Assembly: GCA_023055425.1 (NCBI GenBank)
Contig: JALGPY010000002.1
Coordinates: 156,623,345-156,687,344 of the forward strand
Length of the DNA: 64,000 nt
Origin: Linanthus parryae
Taxonomy: Eukaryota > Streptophyta > Magnoliopsida > Ericales > Polemoniaceae
Reading direction: 5' to 3'
Shown: positions 49,680 through 59,536 of the stretch, one piece after another
Position numbering within the stretch: position 1 is the first letter of the stretch
How the letters are laid out: the number at the start of each line of letters is the position of its first letter
Made by a program: the position numbers and the translations under genes
The notes under the pieces: generated by a model
Database searches by the model: none
What the model was told of the DNA's origin: nothing
What the model saw: the letters and a program-made list of their open reading frames with translations, nothing else

Positions 49680-50075
49680 GGGGATCATCCAGTAAGTTCT
49701 TTTCAAAGCCTTAAAAATCTTTTCAAAGCCTTGAAAATTTAATGTGCAGTATAACAGTTTTTCAAGGTCTTGAAATCCTTTTGAAAGCATTGAGAATAAA
49801 TATGTTTAATAGTCAATGATTGGATCACTAATGATGGGAGTTATCTCTGTAGATAGTCTAACATTATATTTACTTTATTAAATCAAATCTTTCTTAAATC
49901 CGTATAAAATTATTTCCTTTCCAAAGGAGTTCGAATATCAATTAAACTTTCATTCCTCAAAGGTTTGGGAATATTCAGTTTCCCCCTTTAACTCAAACTC
50001 TTTAGTATTTATCTTCCCCATTCTATTTTTCCCTCATCAATATTTATTGCCTCTCTCTTCTTAAACTTTAACCCT
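49680..50075 (+). other. Spacer between pol and the third ORF of element A, with CAAAGCCTTGAAA repeats
   Basis: Four copies of the TTCAAAGCCTTGAAA-type motif or its inverse lie within 49695-49795. The rest is plain. Confidence 0.6.
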
Positions 50076-51713
50076 ATGGATTCACGGAGAATCTCTCAAA
50101 GAATCAAGATGGCTGGTGGAAGCTCAAAGAAGAACACGGGGAAGAAAAGAAAAGCTGGAGATGAAGAGGTTCAAACCATCAGTGCTAGTTCCAGTTCTAG
50201 GGCTGTTAGTGCATCTCTGCAACCCTCTCATCCTCAGAAGAAGAAGAAAAGCATGAAATATAAGGAAGTTCAGCCTGCTGCTTCCAGCAAGAAGAAGCCA
50301 CAGCTAGTAGCCTCTTATGGGAAACAAAAAGATATTCAGATTGACAGTCCATAGAAGGTGAAGATGGCAAAGACCCCTCAGAAGTCAGAGAAGGGGAAGG
50401 ATGGATTTGTGTTTATCAGTCATGTTGTAAGAGGTATCTGGTTAGATGGATTTGCATCTGCTCCTATTTATTATTGTAGTATGATCAGTACTAACATGTT
50501 GTATTTTATGGATTTGGAGTGTATTAGGAGATTAAAACAGATTTCTCTTTGGAAAATCCTAAACCCCTCTGAGGTTGCATAACCTAGGCTTACCAGACTC
50601 TTTTACCTGAACATGAACCAAGTGAATGCTTTGAGTTAAATGTTTCTTCTAAGGTAGCTGGTATTGAGTTGGAGCTAGAACATTCTGAATTTGCTAATGC
50701 CTTGGGGTTTCCAAAGAGGTATAATACAGAAAACTATCCTAGCAAGGTTTATGGTATACAGATAGCTAAGGAAGAATTATTTTTTACCTGGTATAGCTAC
50801 AACCTGTAAGCAGTTAACTCACTCTGTGTTAACTGTTGAAGCAAAAATATTGTTTACCATTCTGATGAGGTGTGTAGCACCAAAAGAGAATCCAAAAGAT
50901 TTGCTTTCTGATAGGGTGTTATATCTAATGTACGTGGTGATGTATGGTTATGAGATTGATCTGCCAACTATTGTAATGGAACACATGCTGTATAGCTGTA
51001 CCAAGAACAGGAAACATCATATACCCTATGCCAACCTCCTCCCAATTTTCTTTCACAATCTAGAAGTACTTGTTGACAGGGAAGAGGGAATCACTACTGG
51101 TTTTGTAATGATAGATTAAAAGTCCTTCCAAAACCTAAATCCTTAACCTCTCCAGTAGCCCTACCTTCCTCCACTCAAGACCTGTCTCAAGTTCTTCAGA
51201 AGCTAGACTTTATTGAGAATGAGATAGATGAACTCAAGCAGGGTCAAATACAGTCGGGTACTGAGTTCAGATAGATGAAATACATGATTGAGAGTGTTTT
51301 TAAAAGTATCAACTTGGTACATGTGGAATAAGAGGATACACCAGTTCCAAAAGGCTCAAGGAAGTCAGGATCTACCAGAGACTTATTAAATGAGCACAGT
51401 TCTGGAGATAAGGTTGTTGGGGATATGGAAGCTGAGTCAAAGGTGGCTGAGGACAAGGAACCTGGAATGAAGATAGCGTTGACTCATGATTGCTACTCAA
51501 AGACTTAAAGTTGAAGAAACAGAAAGGAAAGGCTCCATAAATTGTTACCTCGACTGACTTGTTTGAGGATGATGAAGTAGCTGATGAACCTGGTGAAGAA
51601 GTTGACAAGGATGAAGGTTCACAGGAAGAAGATTAGTATGAGGATGAGGTAGAGGAAGAAGATGATCAGGAAGATGTTGCAGGGCCTAAGACAGATGGAG
51701 ATCCAAAGCCTTG
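50076..51713 (+). pseudogene. Third ORF of element A, between pol and 3' LTR (Sirevirus env-like position)
   Basis: An ATG at 50076 opens a Lys/Ser-rich N-terminus with KKKKKS- and KKNTGKKRK-type basic clusters. An in-frame TAG (50352-50354) is followed by 'FVFISHVVRGIWLDGFASAP'. After another stop at 50580-50582 and a frame change the reading continues 'VAGIELELEHSEFANALGFP' (about 50650), then 50826-51119 ('MRCVAPKENPKDLLSDRVLY', 'NRKHHIPYANLLPIFFHN'). The last part (51540-51713) is very acidic (Glu/Asp). The layout (basic start, globular middle, acidic or coiled end) resembles the downstream ORF of element C, although one element is copia and the other gypsy. No membrane helix was seen. 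Confidence 0.6.
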
Positions 51714-52087
51714 AATCTAGCCTTCTCTTTCTTCTTTTTAAAAGCCTTGAACCCTCTATTTTATTTCCCTACTTCTTTTTATTTTAAACTTTTTAAGTTA
51801 TCAATAAGGTTTGATCCAACATTTCATACTTTTTGTTGAATGTAAAAAAGGGGTAGCAGTTTAGGGGTATCTTTTTTAGTTGCAGGATAATCTGGTTTTG
51901 GTTTTTGGTTGTTTGGCAGTTGTACTGCTAAAACTACTTGTTTGATTATATAGTTTGATTTTGATTTTGCCTTTATAACTTTTAGTTATCAGGTTATGAT
52001 CTTATATAAACTGTTTCTGCTATTCTATTGATGTTTGTCTTTTGCAAAAATGCAGCTCAAAACATATTAGTGGTTTTGTCTTTCATC

Positions 52088-52098
52088 AAGGGGGAGAT
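52088..52098 (+). other. Polypurine tract of element A
   Basis: AAGGGGGAGAT directly before the 3' LTR; this G-rich PPT is typical of Sireviruses. Confidence 0.85.
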
Positions 52099-53802
52099 TG
52101 TAAATTCACAGTTTGTTTCAAAGCCTTGAAACTGCACAGCAGTTCATAGCATGAACTCAGGAGGAGTTCTTCCTCCTATTAAATCTCTAATCTCTTTTAC
52201 TTTATTATGTTGTATTAGATGATGAAAGACAACCAATTATGTGTTATATCATGCCGTAATCTCATTGCTTGCCTAAGTGTTTGCAGGGATTTTTAGCTAA
52301 CTATCTACTGCAGAAAGTTTCCTTAATTAAAGGTTTGCAGAGAAGGAAATCCAAGTCTGTAATTGATCCTACTGATATGGAAACTTGTCTGAACTTGTGT
52401 TAAGCCTGCAGATGAAAGATCAGATCAAAATTAACGAGGTAATAAAGCAGCTAGCCGCTGGAGCAAGCTGTTGAGAGTCAAAGATCTTCACATGATTTTT
52501 AGGGATTTCCGTTTGAAACTTCCTTAATATTCTAAAATTTAAATTGACAGGAGAGAGAAGTTATTGTGTGAGATTCAGAAGCACATAGCATTTCACATTC
52601 ATTCAAACACTCTCACGGATTGACAAGCATCATTGAAGGAGATCAAACAACCACTCAATCCATTCCAGTTTCCAGAAGAACACTTAAAGCTTACTGCTTC
52701 ACTGTGTTCACAGTGTTCTTCTTTATGAGATTTTAGTTTTTTATCATTTTCTATATTACTTATTCATCTTTGTCGTGAGTTGTTCAAGAGGAACAAAAAA
52801 GAATTCTTATTGTATCAGTTAGCTAGAGCAGGTACTAGATAGGTTAGGAAGAACCACAAGCTGAAACAGAGCAAGGCAGTTCTCTGGGCTTGATATCTGG
52901 GCTTAGCTTTTGATAAATAAGAAGTTTGTTTAAATCCTAGAGGGATCAGATCCCTCAGGCGGAGAGTATGTCACTTAGAACGAACTTCATAGAAAATCAC
53001 TGTGTTCATTATATTGCATTTCAGTTCTGCACTTGTCGTAATATCTGCTTCAAAACAGGTTTTCTGTTCAAAGCTTTTAAAGGATTTTTAAAGCCTTGAA
53101 AACTATCAGTAAACTTCAAATTGTCTGTTTGCATTTCAAAGCCTTGAATCTGAGTTCAAGGCTTTGAAATACTCCAAGTTCTTCTCATTTTGTTTAAAAT
53201 CCACTACTTTGGAAAAAGTTGTCATACTGTAATGGACCCCCCTTAGAGTTAGGGATGGCAATATGGTCCAATTCGATATGTGGATCGGAAAGCCAAATCC
53301 GGAAAGCCAAACCCGAACGGATTTGGATCTGGGGGCAGCTCCACCGGGTTCCGACCCGATGCGATCCGACGTATATGTGTGTTTTACAAATATACATCTA
53401 TTAACCTTCCCCTTACACTTACAAGAAGGATACTATAGTAACTCCAACCTAAAAAACTATTTCTTTTGTTTTTTACGCTTCATAACTTACGAACGTTCCT
53501 TAGCGTATGAAATAGTGTTTATTTTTTATGTGATATTTTCTATTTTATTACAAACACGATCCGTATGTGATCCGAATATGATCCGACCACGTACTATATG
53601 GATCTACGAATCGGATTTGGATCAGCTGAATGAAAACCCCATCCGATCTGATCCGAATCCGGTGATGATCCGAACGGATCTGGATCCCATTTCTCCTGGT
53701 CGGATCTGGATCGAGAAGGGTCTGATCCGATCCGGATCCGACCCGTTGCCATCCCTACTTAGAGTATTTGATCATGTATTTGGTACCTGCATTACAATTT
53801 TA
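52099..53802 (+). repeat. 3' LTR of element A with a hAT MITE inside
   Basis: Begins TGTAAATTCACAG. Without the MITE and its duplication it is about 1.19 kb. The last bases 'attacaatttta' correspond to 'attacaatattca' of the 5' LTR, so the terminal CA has lost its C. TTATA follows as target duplication. Confidence 0.85.
53250..53757. mobile_element. hAT MITE (508 bp) in the 3' LTR of element A; 8-bp duplication CTTAGAGT
   Basis: Ends are TAGGGATGGCAA and its inverse TTGCCATCCCTA. CTTAGAGT flanks it exactly at 53242-53249 and 53758-53765. The interior has many GATCCG/CGGATC repeats. A truncated copy sits at the same LTR position in the 5' LTR. Confidence 0.93.
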
Positions 53803-53807
53803 TTATA

Positions 53808-55404
53808 TTTATAGACAAATTGAAGTAGGAATTTTAAGGTGAGCTTTAATCTTAATGAAGCCTATTAGCAGCCTGTTTATTTTTTTGCAACTTTGGTGGG
53901 TTTGATGAGTTCAATTGGGTTGTGTTATGATGGGTTTGAATTTGAGGTAGGATTCATTTTGGTGGGTAAGTTAGTTTTTCCTGGTTTTGTTTTCGTGTTC
54001 GTGGTAGCTACTTGATGTCCCCCTCCAGGTTCTGCGAGGAATTGTTGATGGCTATGTGGATGAAAATTTGTGCACTCTCTGTTTGGAGAGAGATTGAGTG
54101 ACTCGTTTGGCTGGAGGCGGTTGTGGTGTTGGTGGATTTTCTTTTTCTTGCTATGGAACTAATATGAGAAACATCAGCAATACGTTCTTATTTTATGGGT
54201 CAGCGGTGATTCAATTTTGACATAGGGAGCTGCGGCTGTGAATAGAGGTGGGTCTGCTGGTTTGATGGCTAGGTTAACATAGAAGAGTTTGGGGGTACAT
54301 AGAGGTAGGGCTGTAAACGAATCGAGCCGAATCGAATATCGGCTGTTAGGGTTTGGTTTGTTTAAAATTAGAACGAACACAAACTTGAGCCAAACAGTTT
54401 TTAGGCCATTTGAGTTGTTTGATTAAATTTTGTTCGAACTCAATTTGAAAACGAGCTTGCAATCGAGCCCACAATTAAGAAAATATTAATATAATTATGT
54501 ATCAATATTACACATATCTTAATCTTTATGTTTTACATTATTTTGCTCAATGATCTCTTTCGAATATATCCTAAAACTATCATAAAACACAACAAAACAA
54601 AAAGTTTTAATGTAAATCCACCTATGAATTTCGAAGAATCGTCTTGTACTTGTAAAAATACATCTAAAATATGTAAATAACAATTTTTCACGAACAAACG
54701 AGCCAAAGCTTGTGTTTGTTTGTTTATTTATCGAACATAATCCTATGTTTGAGTTTGTTTGTTTATTTTTTCGAACTGAATACGAACGAATTTTTCACGA
54801 GCCGAAAGCGAGTTGTTCGCAACCGGCTTGGTTCATTCACAGCCCTACAGAGAGGTATATTTGAGAGTGTGTATGGCGATTTTTGTTACTAGGTTTATGA
54901 ATTGGGGGGGGGGGGTAGTGATGGGATTAGGGGGATGAGAAGTTTTGTTCTTGAATTGCTTGCGTGGCGGTGGTGTGGTGGTGGTTGTGGTCTTACTTCG
55001 AGTAATTTGATTAATCTCTCTGAAGGTGTTCTTGGTGTTCCTCGTGTTCTAGAACCAAGAACATAAAAAACATCAACACAAAAAACATGACAACCATAAA
55101 TCATTTGTGGTTTGTTGTTGGTGTTGTTTGATGTTTTGGATTAAGAGTGAAAATTGGTGGTGTTAATATTTTCTTGACGTTCTTGATGATCTTGGTGTTC
55201 CTGATGATAAACATAGGCAAAAAATGCGAAGGGGCAACACGGTCCGAAAAAATTCAATCACTCACTTTTTTAACGGAACATAACAGAGGGTGATTTCTGT
55301 CAAAGGAATATTCCGTCAAGTGGGTGCAAAGTGTCTTTGTTTAAAGGTCAGGATAGCAGACTGTATTTTATTCAATTGTCCGGGGTGGTAACTATCTTTT
55401 ACCC
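53808..55404. other. Right part of MULE-like element E2
   Basis: Continues E2 after element A. It contains a hAT MITE at 54306-54847, a G-run at 54905-54915, several 'gttcttggtgttc' type motifs (55028-55200) and the right terminal inverted repeat from about 55330. No frame codes for a recognisable protein. Confidence 0.7.
54306..54847. mobile_element. hAT MITE (542 bp) inside E2
   Basis: Ends are TAGGGCTGTAAACGAA and, at the right, TTCATTCACAGCCCTA, with further inverted matches around 'cgagcc'. Flanks CATAGAGG (54298-54305) and CAGAGAGG (54848-54855) match at 7 of 8 bases, an aged 8-bp duplication. Confidence 0.85.
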
Positions 55405-55414
55405 TTTATATATT

Positions 55415-55942
55415 CAGGGTTGGCCCTGTGGACGAGCAGCCGGTGCGGCCACTTTAGGCCACCGAGCCGACATTGGCCCATTTTTTATATAGATTCTTCA
55501 CATTGTATTTAGATACATTTAATATTTTAACGTATAGTAACATTAAATTTTACATTAGTATAACGGTAGTTTAAGTTCTTGCCACAAAGTTGACATAAGT
55601 TCGACTTTCCTTGATGACGTATGTAAATTTTTTTAATTTAATATATAAAATTTAGCAAGGCTATTTTTTAGGAAATACTACTGATACAGCAAATACTGTA
55701 AATTCGAGGGTTACAATAATACTGCAAATTCATAATACAATTCTAGGGATACAATCCAAAACAAACAAGCAAGGCTATTGACTACTAATTAAAATCAACA
55801 CAATCTATTATGTACATGAATAACATAAGTACTGCAAGTCTAATGTTTTTTACTTCTAGAAAACTATTTTATGTGTACATTCTTTTTGGAACCTCAAATT
55901 TATTACCCGCTTTAGGCTCCGAATTGTCTTGGGCCGGCTATT
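55415..55942. mobile_element. Non-autonomous hAT-type element abutting E2; 8-bp duplication TATATATT
   Basis: TATATATT is at 55407-55414 and 55943-55950. The left end CAGGGTTGGCCC and the reverse complement of the right end AATAGCCGGCCC form decayed inverted repeats, and both continue into 'ctttaggc'. The type resembles the element at 9298-10400. The left duplication overlaps the 9-bp duplication of E2. No coding sequence is present. Confidence 0.7.
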
Positions 55943-56824
55943 TATATATTGAAAGGTGAAATTTCATAAGTAAACTCAACCTGACTTATCCTAACTCAAA
56001 CATAATCCTACTCTACCACCAACACGCAAATACTTATACATCCCACCATTCTTGTCATGACCCGAAACATGGCATATCAGGATAAAATATTTTTTATATG
56101 TCATGTCTCTAGGGGCAAGGGAAAATAATGGAATAAAAGTTGTATAGATTTTGGGCTAAGTGGTAGTAAGTGGTGTGAAATTCATGATACTTTTGGCCTT
56201 CCATTTGGATCTTAAAGAAGACTTGCATACTATTTTATTGTGCGGGAAGGATCTGCATGGAAAACGAAATATGATTTGTCAATTGATTAGCGAAATAAGG
56301 GGCGGAATCTTCGGAAGTAATATTTAATCTCACTCCCCAAAGAAAGATCAGAGTCGGGTAGAGGACAAGTAGTAGTATTAATTAACTAGAGACTTGATAT
56401 TTTTATTAGCTTCTCCCTAATCGTAGACTTGACATTATGATTATCTAAGATACGATTTCGATAGGTGACATGTATTATTAGATTACGAATAATTTGTTGA
56501 CACGAATGTCCTTTCAATTTTTTTCCGGTCCATATAACTTCGTACGAAATGCCTATCCGCTTATGTACAGACATATCTGGCTAACACAAATGTTACAGAC
56601 TAGCTACTTTCACAATTCATCGTCTTCACTGCAATATTTTTCAAGTTTTCCTTGTTGGTATACGTTATAATTATAGTTATAGTTTGCCTCTCTTGATTGA
56701 ATAGCAATTTTATGTAGATGCAAAGTAGTTTGCCTCTCTTGATTGAGTAGTGCTTAATTGCTTATGGACTGATGGGTTTTGCCAAACTTGACTCTGCTCA
56801 ATGTCAACTTTCTGACAATCATAT

Positions 56825-57080
56825 TCTCCTCATTCATTTGCTGACAAATTTCACTTTTTGTCACTATTCACTGTGTCACTTTGATCCGGTGATTTGATTA
56901 CCAAAATGATAGAAGAATTTGATAATCTTTGCATGGACTTGTAGAGTAAATTTACGTCTACAACACTAGGAAAATTTGTCAAAAAATTGTATCGTTTTAC
57001 TGTATAAATCACTGAGTCTAAGTGACCCACTTACGAATTAAAAAGTCAAAGTAGGACGATCCAGAAGAAACGGAGGTAGT
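56825..57080. mobile_element. Stowaway-like MITE, copy 2 (diverged)
   Basis: Shares with copy 1 'cactattcactg.gtcactttga.c.ggtgatttga' on the left and its inverse on the right, and ends near 'aacggaggTAgTA'. The left end is approximate. Confidence 0.55.
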
Positions 57081-57205
57081 ATTATTCAACAATCTATGAA
57101 ATTTTGCGAAATTGAACATAGACGTCACAACTTTGAAATCAAATTCATATATGTTTTCTTTTGAAATTAAAATAGTAGATTTCTTTACAATTTTCAACTA
57201 TGCTA

Positions 57206-57444
57206 GCTCATTTGTTTCTTTTCTTGATCTCACTTTTACCATTATTCATTAGATCACTTTGACCCGATAATTTGATTGTCAAAAGATGTAAAAATATTGT
57301 AATCTCTTCATGGTGTTTCAGAGTACACTTTAATCTATAACAATATGAAAAAAAGTATGAAATTTTATCAATTTCTATCCAAATTACCGGATCAAAACGG
57401 CTCGATTACATATGAAAATGTCAAACCTGAAAGAAATGAGGAAG
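57206..57444. mobile_element. Stowaway-like MITE, copy 3 (diverged)
   Basis: TA-flanked. The left 'gctcatttgtttctt' pairs loosely with the right 'gaaagaaatgaggaag'. The interior has the same 'tcactttgaccc' block as copies 1 and 2. Confidence 0.55.
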
Positions 57445-58459
57445 TAGTAAGATCTCCACTCAGATTATTTTAAAGAGACTTCATATTTCGTGTTGGAACC
57501 ACATATGCTATGAAATTATGAGAACTCAAAACGTAAATTACCTCTGGTATCAGTTTTAAAACAGGTGAAAATAAGAAGAAAAAAAAACATGTTAAAAAAT
57601 ACTTTTAATAACATAATAAACAATGTATTTTTTTGAAGATCTAGAAAACGTGTTTGATATGTGCTAAAAACGATAGTGTTTAAAATTAAAAAAATTATAT
57701 GACAATATTAATAAATTTTTAAATGCTAATTTACTCCAATATCATATTGAAAATTTGAATGACTCAAATAACTGGAAATATGAAAAAACACAAAAACGTC
57801 AATGATGATAAGTGCATGCTTAATGAGTTTTTTTTCACAAAAATAATGTTTTAAAACAATCTTATTTAAAAACATAAATACCAAATTGTTTTCCCGATTA
57901 CTTACCTAGGTGGACGGCGACAACATGGTAAGACAAAATTGTCATGAATTTGTGTAGCTTGCCAATCGAAATCCTAACATGATGATGGTAGTAGCGTTCT
58001 TGGTGTAAAATTGTAAATGTGTGTTTTTGTGTATGAAAAAGACTATGGGAAGGTAGTAATTCAACGGTTTTGCCGGAGGCTGCACATGCAAATTATTTGG
58101 CTTCTTCCTCCAATTTAAAACCCAATTTTGTTTTCTCCTTTGGACATTTACTTCCCAACACATCACGAGAGAGACGGACAGAGAAAGATTTTACAGTTGA
58201 GTAGTAATTTTCAAGTTGGGCCATGGTGTAGATTCTCTTCAATGCCTCTGTTGCGAGAAAGAGAGTTTGTGTACTTACGTTAGTCCGTTGTTCTAGCTGG
58301 TCACACTACACATGCACTGGTCTCAACACAGTCCTGGTCGTTGTTGTCCACGAACTACTGGCCGAATAGTAACTAAGAGAGAGCAGTACTACAGTTGTCC
58401 GAAAATAAAATACTAGGGGTTTGAAAGTTCTAGTATCAGAAGTTGAGAACGTTACTCCT

Positions 58460-59536
58460 TATAAGAGCATCTCCAAAGGGGGAAGGGGAGGGGCAAAATT
58501 GTATAAAAATATGGACCAGGTCCAACCTATGAAGGTTGAATAAATGATTAATATTTCTAATAACCCTTGGTCCGTATTTATACAAGAGGAGTGATTTACA
58601 TATAATGTATAATTAACTAAAATAAGAAAGAGATAATTACAACATAATAACAGATCTCATAAATCATGGAGAATCAGCATAAAATAGGGAAGAGATCATT
58701 GGAGATTATCTCATTTCTTAACACGCCCCGTAAGATGGAGGATCCGTCGGAGACTCCAATCTTAGATCGCAGATCAAGAAATGATTTGCGTCCAAGAGAT
58801 TTTGTGAGTGTATCCGCTAGTTGTTGGTGACTTGGGACATGTCGCACACGAAGTTTTGCTGAGGTAACAAGATCACAGACGAAGAAGTAATTGAGCGCGA
58901 CATGTTTCATGGGCGAGTGGAAGACTGGATTCTTGCAAACATACGTGGCGCTAAGATTATCGCAGAACAAGGTCGGCGAGCCAATGAGAGGGATGCCAAG
59001 TTCGAGAAGAAAGTGTTGAACCCATAGTAATTCAGCAATGGCATTTGCAAGTGTGCGATATTCAGCTTCCGTGCGACAGACTTATGAAGAGGGGACTTCC
59101 AGGATATGACATTGGAGCCCAAGTATAGAACATAAGCAGAAGTGGAGCGTCCCATGGTTGAGTTACCACCCTAGTCAGCATCAGAAAAGGCAAAGAGGTT
59201 CATGCCCCCCCCCCCCCCCCCCCGGGCGCAGATAGAGTCCATGGCAGACAGTGCCTTTGAGATAACGAAGTACGCGCTTGGCTGCCAACCAGTGCGAGGG
59301 CAGTGGGCCATGGAGGAACTGCGAGATTCGATTCACAGCAAAAGAGATGTTTGGTCGTGTGAGACTAAGATATTGCAGAAGGCCTAAGAGACGCCTGTAG
59401 TCAGAAATATCGACTGCCTTGGTTGGATCTGCTGTAGGCAGTGGCTCAGTTGAGCAGAGAGGAGTGGAGACAGTTTTGGCATCCTCCATGTGAAACCTCT
59501 CTAAAATGTCAGAAATGTATTGAGCTTGGGACAGAA
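58460..59536 (-). pseudogene. Copia retrotransposon relic: pol C-terminus, PPT and LTR fragment
   Basis: On the minus strand the reading starts at 59536 with LSQAQYISDILERF and passes 'TRPNISFAVNRISQFLHGPL', 'WLAAKRVLRYLKGT', then after frame changes '[20 protein letters not shown]' and '[17 protein letters not shown]' to 'HQQLADTLTKSLG'. This is the RNase H end of copia pol. After GGGGCG, the LTR appears to start at about 58723 (TGTTAAGAAATGAGA) and carries a TATA-like TTGTATAAATA. A C-run (59207-59223) interrupts the coding part. The 5' part is missing: sequence upstream of 59536 is unrelated. Confidence 0.8.

Larger units (their letters stand above)
17304..53802 (+). mobile_element. Sirevirus-like copia retrotransposon A, degenerate, with nested insertions
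   Basis: LTRs at 17304-19471 and 52099-53802 bound an internal region with, in order: a tRNA-iMet-type PBS, gag, protease, integrase, reverse transcriptase, RNase H, a third ORF and the polypurine tract AAGGGGGAGA. TTATA occurs at 17299-17303 and 53803-53807 as the target duplication. The PPT type, gag with CCHC knuckles and an extra ORF between pol and the 3' LTR fit Sireviruses (Maximus lineage of copia). Stops and frameshifts occur in every gene, so it is inactive. Without the Helitron and element B it is about 11 kb. Confidence 0.85.
16568..55404. mobile_element. MULE-like transposon E2, expanded to 38.8 kb by nested insertions; 9-bp target duplication TTTATATAT
   Basis: The left end begins GGGTAAAAGACAGTGACCAC and the reverse complement of the right end begins GGGTAAAAGATAGTTACCAC. 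Similarity runs inward for about 75 bases to 'aacaaagacac'. TTTATATAT is repeated exactly at 16559-16567 and 55405-55413; a 9-bp duplication with long inverted ends is the Mutator-like signature. Removing element A and a hAT MITE leaves about 1.8 kb, close to E1 (1.65 kb). The sub-terminal 'gttaaaaaagtg.gtgatt.aattttttt' and the repeated 'gttcttggtgttc' motifs near the right end are shared with E1. There is no transposase; 16740-17280 is CpG-rich and exon-like. Confidence 0.85.
55943..58459. other. Intergenic, AT-rich, with two Stowaway-like MITEs
   Basis: Apart from the MITEs at about 56825-57080 and 57206-57444 I see no feature. The minus-strand frame 57942-58166 has no family features. Confidence 0.4.
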
